This document shows, in pieces, positions 37,065-46,570 of a DNA stretch of 64,000 bases (its first letter is position 1; the number at the start of each line of letters is the position of its first letter). The DNA is from Ignavibacteria bacterium. GTDB lineage: Bacteria > Bacteroidota > Ignavibacteria > Tepidaquicellales > Tepidaquicellaceae. The notes under the pieces are model-generated. The model was given only the letters and a program-made list of their open reading frames with translations. It did not search any database and was not told the origin of the DNA. Location of the stretch: NCBI GenBank assembly GCA_016716125.1, contig JADJWZ010000003.1:230985-294984 (forward strand). The letters run 5' to 3'. The position numbers and the translations under genes were made by a program.

Positions 37065-38867
37065 TTATTTCAGATAAACAAATTTCTTCGAATCAATCTT
37101 AATTCCGTTTGCAATCAGTGTGTAAAAATATACACCGCTCTGAAGACCGTTTGATTCGGGATTGTATTTTAATGAATAATTTCCGGCGCTGTAAAATTTG
37201 TTGCTCACTATACGGGTATGTTCTTTACCCGTAATATCATGAACTATAACAGAAAGTGTTGCTTCTTTTTTTAAATTGATCTTAATTGTTGTGGATGGAT
37301 TAAAAGGATTCGGAAAATTCTGATCCAGAGTAAAATCTCCCGGCACGGCATAATTAAATCTGATAGCAGCATTCACAGCGGAGAGAGAGTTTACAATTCC
37401 CCAGCCCGTCAGGTTATCCGGCTGCCCTGTTCTCTCTGATGAACTTAAAAGCAGCTGCTTCACATCTTCTGGAGTCAGAAGAGGATTTGCAGACAGCATT
37501 ATCGCGCAGACTCCTGCAACCATCGGACAAGCAAGTGAAGTACCCGAACTCGAATTCAGATATCCGACATTTCCAGCGCCCGGGAATGCAGTATAATTAC
37601 TAATTCCCAAAGCCATTACTTCAGGTTTGATCCTTCCGTCAACCGTCGGACCGACAGAGGAAAAACCGGCTCTTATTTTACCGAGAGTTACAGCGCCGAC
37701 TGTGATAACTTTTTTCCCGTCAGCAGGAGCGCCGAGAGTATTATGATCGGGATTAAATCCGTCATTGCCTGCTGATACAACTACTGTAATTCCTTTACTG
37801 ACGGCAATGTCAGCGGCTAATGTTATGCGCGCAGTATTTCCGTCCATATCCTGCCATGTGTAAGATGGATACGGAGAATTAAATTCAAGATAAGTAAGAG
37901 AACTTGTTATAATATCAGCGCCGAGACTGTCAGCCCATTCTGCAGCCGCTATCCAGTTGTCTTCTTCCAGCGGAGTTTCGCTGTCTGTATTTTCTGTCTT
38001 TGCAAGGATTATTTCAGAATCAAAAGCGGGAGATACAAGCCAGCCCTGATCATATCCGCAGACAAGAGATAAAGTAAGAGTGCCGTGCGCTCCGGTTCCC
38101 ATTCTGCCCGTATCATTTGCAACTATTGTATCGCCGTTTACAAAATCAAATGATCTTATTCCTTTTTCCCTGATAAGGTCAAAGCAGGTATGATTTAAAT
38201 TATCAAAACCGGAATCAAATGAAGCCACTAATACTCCGCTTCCCGTGTAACCGAGATCATGAACTGCAGGGATATTAATCAGATTGGCTTGATTAAAAGA
38301 CGGACCGTAATTTATTTCAGATAAAGCTGTAAGATTTGCGTTTATATTTATTCCGGAATTGTTTCCGTTGAAATCTTCAGATAAAGGAATTGATCTTTTA
38401 TATTTTTGCACTAAGTCAACTTCTTTTACAAAACTTTTTCGCGAGATCATTTCAATCTGCAGTTTTGAAGCGTAACAGGAAACACCGTTCAGCCATTTTG
38501 ATTTACGCTTTATCTCAATTCCCATATCCGAAATAACTTTTATATAACCGGCATTTAAAGGAAGATCCAGATAATCAGTTATGTCAGAACCCTTCAATCT
38601 TTTATATCTCCTGTCAATTGATCTGGAGGTTAGAAAATCTTGCGGATCTGATTCATTAACGGAAATATCTCCTTTATCTCTGAAAAAAATCCAGACAAGA
38701 TGTTTTGATTCCTGTGCAGCATAACGCAGATTTATATCAAGTCTGCCGCTGATCTTTTTTTCAAAACCTGTCCCTGTGAGGAGTATTATTGCGGAGAAGG
38801 AACCAATTAATATTGAAATGATATTTTTGGGAATACCGTATTTCATTTTTTTATAAATTTTAATCAT
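37065..38867 (-). CDS. Subtilisin-like (S8) serine protease with T9SS sorting domain
   Basis: The 600-residue secreted protease has the S8 triad: D in ASFDSGFDN, H in GTGAHGTLTLS and S in SSGTSLACPMVAG, plus the oxyanion asparagine in VVSAGNDGFN. A propeptide-like region (about 35-170) precedes the catalytic domain. The C-terminus has NFPNPFNPST ... SGVYFYTLIANG, the sorting domain removed after T9SS export. It is 29 nt upstream of the propeller-like gene on the same strand, so the two are probably one operon. Confidence 0.9.
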   Translation of the reverse strand: MIKIYKKMKYGIPKNIISILIGSFSAIILLTGTGFEKKISGRLDINLRYAAQESKHLVWIFFRDKGDISVNESDPQDFLTSRSIDRRYKRLKGSDITDYLDLPLNAGYIKVISDMGIEIKRKSKWLNGVSCYASKLQIEMISRKSFVKEVDLVQKYKRSIPLSEDFNGNNSGININANLTALSEINYGPSFNQANLINIPAVHDLGYTGSGVLVASFDSGFDNLNHTCFDLIREKGIRSFDFVNGDTIVANDTGRMGTGAHGTLTLSLVCGYDQGWLVSPAFDSEIILAKTENTDSETPLEEDNWIAAAEWADSLGADIITSSLTYLEFNSPYPSYTWQDMDGNTARITLAADIAVSKGITVVVSAGNDGFNPDHNTLGAPADGKKVITVGAVTLGKIRAGFSSVGPTVDGRIKPEVMALGISNYTAFPGAGNVGYLNSSSGTSLACPMVAGVCAIMLSANPLLTPEDVKQLLLSSSERTGQPDNLTGWGIVNSLSAVNAAIRFNYAVPGDFTLDQNFPNPFNPSTTIKINLKKEATLSVIVHDITGKEHTRIVSNKFYSAGNYSLKYNPESNGLQSGVYFYTLIANGIKIDSKKFVYLK

Positions 38868-39081
38868 AGTTAACGGCGAAATACTCCGGAAGTAATATAT
38901 ATGATTTTTAATAAACTAAACCGATTGATTAAAAAAATCAATACCTAATTTGAAATTATAGAAAACTTAATTTGAACCCGATATTCTAAATTAAAATATT
39001 TATTTTAAGTAAAACTTCTTTACATCTTCTGCGTTATAAATTAATATTTTTTTATTAACTAAACAATTATATAACTAGCTT

Positions 39082-40071
39082 ATGAATATTTTAGTTTTAG
39101 GAGGGACGATCTTTCTCGGGAAGCATATCGTCAACGCGGCTCTGAATAAAAATCACAATGTAACGCTTTTTAACCGCGGCAAACATAACCCGGAATGGTT
39201 TCCGGATATTGAAAAGATCAGAGGCGACAGGGAAGGTGATCTCAGCGAACTTAAAGGCAGAAAGTTTGATGCAGTCATTGACACATGCGGATATGTTCCG
39301 AAAATTGTGAAAAGATCTGCAGAATATCTGAGAGATGCAGCAGGTCACTACTCCTTTATATCAAGTATCTCGGTTTACAATGATTTTAAAGAAATGAATA
39401 TGGATGAAGATTCGCCTACAGGTGTAGTTACTGACGGGAATGTCGATGAAATGACAATGGAAAATTACGGACCGCTGAAAGCGTTGTGTGAAAAAGAAGT
39501 CACGGATATTTTCGGTGAGGATGCATCGATAGTCAGATCCGGTCTGATAGTCGGCGACGGAGATTTTTCAGACAGATTCACTTACTGGGTCAGAAGAGTC
39601 GGAAATGGCGGCAAAGTTATTATCCCCGTTAGTAAGGTAAATAATGTTCAGTTCATAGATGTAAAAGATCTCGCGGAATGGACTTTGAAAATGAGTGAAG
39701 AAAAAATATCCGGCGTTTATAATTCAACCGGACCGCTTGAGACATTATCGTTAAATGATTTTGTGACTAAATGTAAAAATTTTTCCGGCAGTAATGCGGA
39801 ATTTATATATATGGATGAAAAATTTCTCCTGGAAGAAAATGTAGTCCCGTTCAGAGATCTGACAATGTGGCTGCCCGAAGAAGATGCTGGCGTAAATAAT
39901 ATAGATATCACTAAAGCAAAAAATGCCGGACTTTCGATCAGACCGCTTGAAGATACTTTAAAAGATACTGTTGAATATGATCTCTCAAGAGGTCCTGACT
40001 TCAAACTGCGTACAGGACTTTCGGAAGAAAAGGAAAATGAACTTCTGGAAAAATGGAAAAAAGTAAAGTGA
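39082..40071 (+). CDS. NAD-dependent epimerase/dehydratase-like SDR
   Basis: The 329-residue Rossmann protein begins MNILVLGGTIFLGKHIV and has a VIDTCGYVP strand, SFISSISVY, a central YGPLKALCE (Y-x3-K) and a late FIDVKDLAEW. The pattern matches the NAD-dependent epimerase family often annotated as isoflavone-reductase-like or RNA-binding-protein-like SDRs in Bacteroidota. Substrate unknown. It stands alone between the divergent subtilisin gene and the metalloprotease. Confidence 0.75.
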   Translation: MNILVLGGTIFLGKHIVNAALNKNHNVTLFNRGKHNPEWFPDIEKIRGDREGDLSELKGRKFDAVIDTCGYVPKIVKRSAEYLRDAAGHYSFISSISVYNDFKEMNMDEDSPTGVVTDGNVDEMTMENYGPLKALCEKEVTDIFGEDASIVRSGLIVGDGDFSDRFTYWVRRVGNGGKVIIPVSKVNNVQFIDVKDLAEWTLKMSEEKISGVYNSTGPLETLSLNDFVTKCKNFSGSNAEFIYMDEKFLLEENVVPFRDLTMWLPEEDAGVNNIDITKAKNAGLSIRPLEDTLKDTVEYDLSRGPDFKLRTGLSEEKENELLEKWKKVK

Positions 40072-40177
40072 GGCTGATTCTATGAATTTATTAAAATTCG
40101 AAATAAAAAATTAATAAACATTTTATTAAATAAATATTATTCCTATTTTTACCAAAACAATTAAATTAAAAAAAAAC

Positions 40178-42424
40178 ATGTACAGTAAATTATTAAAATT
40201 TACAGGAGTCATAGTTTTGTGTCTGATAATCAGTAATATCTCATTATCCGGTACAAAAACTCCTTATAATCTTTTCTCCGCCGGTGACAATGCGGTAAAT
40301 TCCGAAATATCAAATTATGTTGACAATGCAGTCTTCATGAATATTAACAGGGAAGAACTGTTAAGGATCTGTGAAAACAAAGATATGGAAATTGAAATTA
40401 CAATGCCATACGGAGATAACAGTTTTTCAAATATCACTCTTCAGAGATTTGATATTCTTAAGCCGGATGCTAAGATCGTTGCTAGGACTATCCGCGGTAA
40501 CGAAGAAGTGAAGCTCGAAGATATTGCAGTCTCATACACAGGTAAGCTAAACGGACTTGATAATTCTCTCATCTCTATCACTTTCACAAAAGAAAAAGTA
40601 ACAGGACTGCTGGTATCTCAGAATGACAATTACATTCTCGGAAATCTGAATGATAATTCCGGAAATGAAACAGATACTTACATTCTATACAGGGAAAGCG
40701 ATCTTAAAAATAAAAATGATTTTCAATGTTATACCGATGATAATCTTTCTTCAGAAGCAATTGAAAAAATGAGAAGTTCTATTATCAGTCAACTGAATGA
40801 TAATTCACCTTCTGATCTGTATATAGCTGAAATAGCTATTGAGCTTGACTTCGAGACGTATAACATCTACGGAGCATCAGTTCAGAATACGACCAATTAC
40901 GCGCTTGCTCTGATGGCGGCGTCTTCTGCTATTTACATGAAAGAAGTTAACGTTAAGTTTATTATTCCTTACTTAAGAGTCTGGACTACTACAGATCCTT
41001 ACACCGGTACAAATTCTAATCAGCTTCTTAATCAGTTCAGGTCAGAATGGAATGCAAATCAGCAGGGAGTACAGAGAACCCTAGCTCATTACATTTCAAG
41101 AAGAGGCGGTAACTACGGCGGTATTGCATGGGTTAATGTACTTTGTTCACCGCCAAACGGCGGAAATGGCTACGGTTTCAGCAATACAGACGGACCTATT
41201 CTGCCGCTTCCTACTTTTTCATGGGACGTAATGGTTGTCTCACATGAGATCGGACATAATTTCGGTTCACCTCATACACACAGCTGCAGCTGGGTCGGCG
41301 GAATAATTGACAGCTGTTACGCTGCTGAAGGCGGATGTTATACAGGACCTCCTGTTGCAGCAGTCGGAACGATCATGAGTTATTGTCACCTTAACGGTTC
41401 CATAAGTTTAGTAAAGGGATTCGGTCCTCAGCCAAAAACATTGATCAGAGCTAATGCTGAAAATTCAGGATGTATGTATGTATCATCCAACTTGCTGCAA
41501 GTCGGATATCCTAATGGCGGTGAATTATTCAGAACAGGTAACTCAACGCAAATATACTGGGGAACATCTTTGACCGGAAATGTCAATATTGAACTTTCAA
41601 CCGATGCCGGCGCGACCTGGCAGACAATACAAAATAACGTTCCGGCAACTGACAGAATTTACGACTGGACTTTTCCTTATATTGCAACTACTTCACAGGC
41701 AAAAATCAGAATCTTAAATTCCGCTAACCTGAACGAAGGCGATACTTGTGATAATAATTTCACGATTATATTATCATATATACCTTTTTCAATAATATCT
41801 CCTCCTTCATTTACCAGGATAGAAACATCGCCGACAGGTACAGGTCTCCACAGATTTGACTGGACAAGTACCGGCACTCATCCATCATTCAGATATGGAG
41901 TTAAGTTCAGAAAAATCGGAGGCGGAGCAGTGGATTTCTTTTATCAGAGCAATAACGGCGGAACAGATACTGTAGTAACTTTAAGGAACAGTTTTCTTGA
42001 CAGTCTTGCGCAGCAGATGGGTACTTCAGGTGATTCCGTACGATGTTCCTGGAGAGGCTGGGCGTATAACGGATATGATTCCGCATCATCCGGTAACAGC
42101 GGTATTATTACATTTGCAAGAACTGGAGTAGGTATAAATGTAATTTCTTCCGCAGTTCCTGAAAAGTTTGAATTGTTCAATAATTATCCGAATCCTTTTA
42201 ACCCTTCTACAAACATAAGATTTGCAATGCCTAAGTCAGGCAAGGTCGAACTTAAAGTGTATGACGCAGGAGGAAGGGAAATGAGTGTATTAGTCAATGA
42301 GAACTTAAGCGCCGGAAGTTATGAATACAGATTCGATGCGGCAAATCTGCCGAGCGGTGTTTACTTCTATGCTTTAAGGACATCGGATTTTAATGCGACG
42401 AAGAAAATGCTTTTAGTAAAATAA
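40178..42424 (+). CDS. Reprolysin-like (M12B) zinc metalloprotease with T9SS sorting domain
   Basis: The 748-residue secreted protein has a signal peptide (about 1-27), a propeptide region (to about 200), a metalloprotease domain with the zinc motif HEIGHNFGSPH and downstream GTIMSYCH (Met-turn), then beta-sandwich repeats and a C-terminal sorting domain (NYPNPFNPSTNIRFAM ... SGVYFYALRTSD). It should be exported by T9SS and digest external protein. With the adjacent subtilisin it forms an extracellular proteolysis island. Confidence 0.88.
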   Translation: MYSKLLKFTGVIVLCLIISNISLSGTKTPYNLFSAGDNAVNSEISNYVDNAVFMNINREELLRICENKDMEIEITMPYGDNSFSNITLQRFDILKPDAKIVARTIRGNEEVKLEDIAVSYTGKLNGLDNSLISITFTKEKVTGLLVSQNDNYILGNLNDNSGNETDTYILYRESDLKNKNDFQCYTDDNLSSEAIEKMRSSIISQLNDNSPSDLYIAEIAIELDFETYNIYGASVQNTTNYALALMAASSAIYMKEVNVKFIIPYLRVWTTTDPYTGTNSNQLLNQFRSEWNANQQGVQRTLAHYISRRGGNYGGIAWVNVLCSPPNGGNGYGFSNTDGPILPLPTFSWDVMVVSHEIGHNFGSPHTHSCSWVGGIIDSCYAAEGGCYTGPPVAAVGTIMSYCHLNGSISLVKGFGPQPKTLIRANAENSGCMYVSSNLLQVGYPNGGELFRTGNSTQIYWGTSLTGNVNIELSTDAGATWQTIQNNVPATDRIYDWTFPYIATTSQAKIRILNSANLNEGDTCDNNFTIILSYIPFSIISPPSFTRIETSPTGTGLHRFDWTSTGTHPSFRYGVKFRKIGGGAVDFFYQSNNGGTDTVVTLRNSFLDSLAQQMGTSGDSVRCSWRGWAYNGYDSASSGNSGIITFARTGVGINVISSAVPEKFELFNNYPNPFNPSTNIRFAMPKSGKVELKVYDAGGREMSVLVNENLSAGSYEYRFDAANLPSGVYFYALRTSDFNATKKMLLVK

Positions 42425-42532
42425 GTTTCAAGTTACGAATACGAGTTTCAAGTTCCAAATTTTAAGTTTATAAAAATCGATCCATGGCTTAAAATTCGTT
42501 TAATCTTTTAATCTGTGATTCAGACACATACT

Positions 42533-42566
42533 AAACCGCTGCGAAAATTCGCGGCGGTTTTTTTTA
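42533..42566 (+). terminator. Intrinsic terminator after the metalloprotease gene
   Basis: A GC-rich stem AAACCGCTGCGAA / TTCGCGGCGGTTT with one G-U pair is followed by a run of T. It separates the metalloprotease from the hydrogenase-linked regulator that starts at 42629. Confidence 0.85.
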
Positions 42567-42628
42567 TTATATGACGGGAATCATACTATGAGTAAACAGT
42601 TTTTTGTAAGTTATTATCGGAGGATGTT

Positions 42629-43012
42629 ATGAAAAAGAAAATCTTAATTATAGATGATGATCCTGATATAGTAGAAGCCACAAAGCTGTTTCTCGAATAT
42701 TCCGGATTTGAAGTCTTGTCTGAAACAGATCCCGGCAAAGGCGCTGTAACATTTTTACAGAGCAGTCCGGACCTTGTAATACTTGATGTAATAATGAACG
42801 ATCCTGATGAAGGATTTTTCCTCGCAAAGAAGTTTAAAAAATCCAACCCGGAAATTCCCGTGATCATTTATTCATCAGTATCGAAAGCTCTCGGTTACAG
42901 TTTCGGAAAAAGCGATATGATATCAGCGGATAAATTTATTGATAAACCGGCTGAGCCGAAAGTCTTACTTGATTCAATTAACGAGTTACTAAAATCTTAT
43001 CACAATGAATGA
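42629..43012 (+). CDS. Single-domain response regulator receiver upstream of the hydrogenase genes
   Basis: The 127-residue protein is a receiver domain only: acidic pocket IIDDDPD, phospho-acceptor aspartate in VILDVIMND, and conserved K in FIDKPAE. There is no output domain. A strong Shine-Dalgarno (GGAGG) lies 8 nt before the ATG. It overlaps the NuoE-like gene by 8 nt, so it is translationally coupled to the hydrogenase subunits, and a histidine kinase closes the cluster at 46.6-48.0 kb. It may tune hydrogenase expression or activity by protein contact. Confidence 0.85.
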   Translation: MKKKILIIDDDPDIVEATKLFLEYSGFEVLSETDPGKGAVTFLQSSPDLVILDVIMNDPDEGFFLAKKFKKSNPEIPVIIYSSVSKALGYSFGKSDMISADKFIDKPAEPKVLLDSINELLKSYHNE

Positions 43013-43475
43013 AATTGAAAAAAAAATCAGAAGAGAGTTTATTCATGAACTGATAAGCAGACACGGTACTGAGAGAACATCACTGCTTCCCGTACTGCAG
43101 GAATTCCAGAAAAAATTCGGATATATTGACGGTCATTCGCAGCAGGAAATTGCTTTCGCAATGAACATTCATCCTGTAGAGGTAAACAGCATCATCTCAT
43201 TCTATTCATTTTTGTATGACAGTCCGAGAGGGAGAAACACTGTGAGGATCTGCAGAAACATAGTATGTGATTTTCACGGAAGTAATGAAATTGCTGAGGC
43301 TGTCAGTAGAGAGTTTAATTTAAATTCCGGACAGACATCCGAAGACGGAAAGATCACGCTTGAGATCACAAACTGTTTCGGTCTTTGTGACAAGAGCCCG
43401 TCTATGATTGTGAACGAAAATGTTTATGAAAAAATTGATAAAGATTCCGCATTAAAAATTCTAAGAGGACTGTGA
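43005..43475 (+). CDS. NuoE-like 2Fe-2S subunit of NAD-linked [FeFe]-hydrogenase
   Basis: The 156-residue protein has the thioredoxin-like NuoE/HydC layout with 2Fe-2S ligands C-x4-C in ICRNIVCDF and C-x3-C in NCFGLCD. An N-terminal helical bundle (LLPVLQEFQKKFGYI) is present. It passes electrons between the flavin subunit and the hydrogenase. It overlaps the regulator upstream and the NuoF-like gene downstream (4 nt), consistent with a complex assembled stoichiometrically. Confidence 0.9.
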   Translation: MNEIEKKIRREFIHELISRHGTERTSLLPVLQEFQKKFGYIDGHSQQEIAFAMNIHPVEVNSIISFYSFLYDSPRGRNTVRICRNIVCDFHGSNEIAEAVSREFNLNSGQTSEDGKITLEITNCFGLCDKSPSMIVNENVYEKIDKDSALKILRGL

Positions 43476-44731
43476 TGAATAATTTATTTAAGAAAAAGGA
43501 CAGGAAAGGTCCTGTATTATTCTCGGAATACAAACCCGGCTCGGCATTGCTCAAAGCAGCAGGCATGAGCCGAGACGATATACTTTTTGAAATAAAGGAT
43601 TCCGGATTAAAAGGAAGAGGCGGCGCAGGATTTCCCACTTCCGTAAAATGGATGCTCACCGCTTCAGCCGATTCAGAGAGAAAATTTATAGTCTGCAACG
43701 CCGATGAAGGCGAACCCGGGACTTTTAAAGACAGAGTGCTGCTTACGGAATATCCGGAACTCGTACTCGAAGGTATGATAATCGCCGCTTATACGATCGG
43801 AGCAAAAGAGGGAATAATTTATTTGAGAGCTGAGTATTCCTATATAAAGGAATTTCTCGAAAATAAAATTAGCGAACTTAGAAAATATAATTTCCTTGGA
43901 AAAAATATTGCCGGTAAAGACGGATTTGATTTTGACATAAAGATCAGACTTGGCTCAGGCTCTTATGTCTGCGGTGAAGAGACAGCTTTGATAGAATCTC
44001 TCGAAGGACACCGCGGAGAGCCGAGAAATAAACCTCCGTTCCCTGTAAACACCGGATATCTCGGATGCCCGACAGTTGTAAATAATGTCGAGACGCTTGC
44101 CTCTGTCCCGCATATTATCAATAAAGGCGGGGATTGGTTTCATAAATTCGGAACTGATAAATCAACCGGTTCAAAACTGTTTTCTATTTCGGGCGACTGC
44201 AAATATCCCGGAGTATATGAACTGCCTTTCGGAATTTCAATAAAGGATCTTTTGGAAATAAGCGGAGCTGAAAATACCAAAGCCGTTCAGATCGGCGGAG
44301 CATCGGGTTTATGCTTTCCCGAATCCGAATTCGGCAGGAAACTATGCTTCGAAGAAATATCAACCGGCGGCTCTGTTATGATATTTGACAGAAGCAGGGA
44401 CATGCTTAAAGTGCTGAAAAACTTCATGGAGTTTTTTGTAGAAGAGTCATGCGGTCAGTGCACTCCGTGCAGGATCGGAAACGTCCGGTTACTCGAAGGA
44501 GTGAAAATGATCGAAAGAAATGAATACACATTTGAATATATAGAAAAGCTAAAAGAGCTTTGCGGGACAATGAAGATTGCGTCTAAATGCGGACTGGGAC
44601 AAAGCAGTCCTAATCCTTTCATATCAATACTTGAAAATTTTAAAGATGAGATCTTCGGAAAACATTTAAATCATAACTACGATGAAAAAGGAATTAAGAA
44701 GTCCGGTATCTCAGCGGCCTCATACAGCTGA
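43472..44731 (+). CDS. NuoF-like FMN/NADH-binding subunit of [FeFe]-hydrogenase
   Basis: The 419-residue protein has the FMN/NADH motif GRGGAGFPTSVKW, CNADEGEPGTFKDR, GSGSYVCGEETALIESLEG and the 4Fe-4S ligands ESCGQCTPCRIG with a later cysteine in ASKCGLG. Relative to many HydB/HndC proteins it lacks the N-terminal thioredoxin-like and C-terminal ferredoxin-like extensions, so it is a compact core. It exchanges electrons with NADH, or possibly NADPH. Its end overlaps the hydA start by 50 nt in another frame. Confidence 0.9.
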   Translation: MMNNLFKKKDRKGPVLFSEYKPGSALLKAAGMSRDDILFEIKDSGLKGRGGAGFPTSVKWMLTASADSERKFIVCNADEGEPGTFKDRVLLTEYPELVLEGMIIAAYTIGAKEGIIYLRAEYSYIKEFLENKISELRKYNFLGKNIAGKDGFDFDIKIRLGSGSYVCGEETALIESLEGHRGEPRNKPPFPVNTGYLGCPTVVNNVETLASVPHIINKGGDWFHKFGTDKSTGSKLFSISGDCKYPGVYELPFGISIKDLLEISGAENTKAVQIGGASGLCFPESEFGRKLCFEEISTGGSVMIFDRSRDMLKVLKNFMEFFVEESCGQCTPCRIGNVRLLEGVKMIERNEYTFEYIEKLKELCGTMKIASKCGLGQSSPNPFISILENFKDEIFGKHLNHNYDEKGIKKSGISAASYS

Positions 44732-46553
44732 AGATGCTAACGGAAAAAGCGGGATCGGCTCGGAAGTTGGAATTGAACTCAACGGCGAGAAAATAAAAGT
44801 CGCACTGGGAAAATCGATTCTTGATATCTGCAGAGAAAACAAAATTCACATTCCAACGCTTTGCTATCATGAAGATCTCTGCATTGCAGGCAACTGCAGA
44901 CTGTGCCTTGTTGAGATCGAAGGTATGAAAAATCTTCAGACCGCTTGCTCATTTCCAGTTACAAGTCCGGTAAAGATAAAAACTTTTTCCGATAAAGTAA
45001 GAAAAGCCAGGAAGCATATTATAGATCTGCTATTAAGCGAACATTACGGCGAATGCTACAGCTGCGTGAGGAACAATAACTGTGAGCTGCAGACGCTTGC
45101 GCGCGAACACGGAATTGACAGTTATGAATTCGGACATGTATGCGAGCCGAGATTTGAGATCGATAATTCATCCGCAGCCGTGATCAGAGAAATGGATAAA
45201 TGCATTCTCTGCAGAAGGTGTGTGAGGACCTGCATTGATCTTCAGGAAGTCGGAGTGCTGGAAGCGATTAACAGGGGATATGAAACAAAGATATCGACTT
45301 TCCTTGATATGCCGCTTGCTGATGTAATATGCATAAACTGCGGACAGTGCATCAACCGCTGTCCGACAGGCGCATTGCATGCCAATGATCCGTCTGACCT
45401 TATATGGAAAGCAATCGAAGATCCGCGAAAGCATGTAGTCCTTCAGACAGCTCCGTCTCCGAGAGCTTCCATTGGTGAAGAGTTCGGATTAAGTCCGGGA
45501 CATTCCATGACCGGTCAGCTTAATACTGCTGCAAGGAGGATCGGATTTGATAAAGTGTTCGATACGAATTTTTCCGCTGACCTTACAATTATGGAAGAAG
45601 GAACAGAACTTCTTAACAGACTGAAAAAAGCGATTGTAGATAAAGATGAAAACGTAAAACTCCCGCAGTTTACTTCATGCTCGCCGGGATGGGTGAAATT
45701 CATAGAACATTTTTATCCGGAAAAACTGGATTACCTTTCAACTGCAAAATCACCGCAGCAAATGTTCGGCGCTGTGCTGAAAACTTTTTATGCGGAGGAA
45801 TCAGGCATTGATCCTGCTGACATAGTAACAGTCGCTCTGATGCCGTGCGCTGCAAAGAAATTTGAATGCAACAGACCGGAAATGAATTCATCAGGATTTA
45901 AAGATGTGGATTACGGACTGACGACTAGAGAGATGGCTAAGATGATCCGTGAAGCGGGATTAGTGCTGCCCGAACTTCCGAAGTCAGGATTTGACGATCC
46001 TTTCGGTGAAGCAACCGGATCAGGACTGATATTCGGTTCGACCGGAGGCGTAATGGAAGCGGCATTAAGAACAGTATATGAACTTGTAACAGGAAGACCT
46101 GTACCTTTTGACGGACTGAACATTGATGTCTGCAGAGGAATGAAAGGAATAAAAGAAGCTTCGGTAAAACTTGAAAACTGCAAAGAGGAATTTTCATTTC
46201 TTGAAGGCGTTGATCTGAAGTTCATAGTAGCTCACGGGACGGCAAATGCAAAAGTCGTAATGGATATGCTAAAAAGAGGTGAGCTTAACGGTTACCATTT
46301 CGTTGAGATAATGGCATGCCCCGGCGGATGCATAGGCGGCGGCGGTCAGCCGATACCGACTTCGGAAAGCATCAGAAAGTTAAGAGCAAAAGCAATCTAT
46401 GAAGAAGAAGAATCTCTGTCGGTAAGAAAGTCGCATGAGAATCCAAAGATAAAATATATTTATGATAAATATTTTACCGACGGACCGTGCGGAAAACTCT
46501 CGCATAAATTACTTCACACCGGATACATTAAGAGAGGCAAGTTAATAAAATAA
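44682..46553 (+). CDS. hydA: [FeFe]-hydrogenase catalytic subunit (HydA/HndD type)
   Basis: The 623-residue protein has an N-terminal 2Fe-2S ferredoxin domain (LCYHEDLCIAGNCRLC), a His-Cys 4Fe-4S site (HYGECYSCVRNNNC), two 4Fe-4S motifs (CILCRRCVRTC; CINCGQCINRCP), then the H-cluster domain with L1 TSCSPGW, L2 MPCAAKKFE and L3 MACPGGCIGGGGQP, and a C-terminal small-subunit domain. It makes or consumes H2. L1 has serine where most enzymes have a second cysteine. No hydE, hydF or hydG maturase gene is in the window. Confidence 0.93.
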   Translation: MKKELRSPVSQRPHTAEDANGKSGIGSEVGIELNGEKIKVALGKSILDICRENKIHIPTLCYHEDLCIAGNCRLCLVEIEGMKNLQTACSFPVTSPVKIKTFSDKVRKARKHIIDLLLSEHYGECYSCVRNNNCELQTLAREHGIDSYEFGHVCEPRFEIDNSSAAVIREMDKCILCRRCVRTCIDLQEVGVLEAINRGYETKISTFLDMPLADVICINCGQCINRCPTGALHANDPSDLIWKAIEDPRKHVVLQTAPSPRASIGEEFGLSPGHSMTGQLNTAARRIGFDKVFDTNFSADLTIMEEGTELLNRLKKAIVDKDENVKLPQFTSCSPGWVKFIEHFYPEKLDYLSTAKSPQQMFGAVLKTFYAEESGIDPADIVTVALMPCAAKKFECNRPEMNSSGFKDVDYGLTTREMAKMIREAGLVLPELPKSGFDDPFGEATGSGLIFGSTGGVMEAALRTVYELVTGRPVPFDGLNIDVCRGMKGIKEASVKLENCKEEFSFLEGVDLKFIVAHGTANAKVVMDMLKRGELNGYHFVEIMACPGGCIGGGGQPIPTSESIRKLRAKAIYEEEESLSVRKSHENPKIKYIYDKYFTDGPCGKLSHKLLHTGYIKRGKLIK

Positions 46554-46570
46554 ATTAACAACACTGCTTT

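Noticed and set aside
43402..43698. 98-residue - strand frame opposite the NuoE/NuoF junction
   Set aside because: It is antisense to two clear hydrogenase genes, with no independent support.
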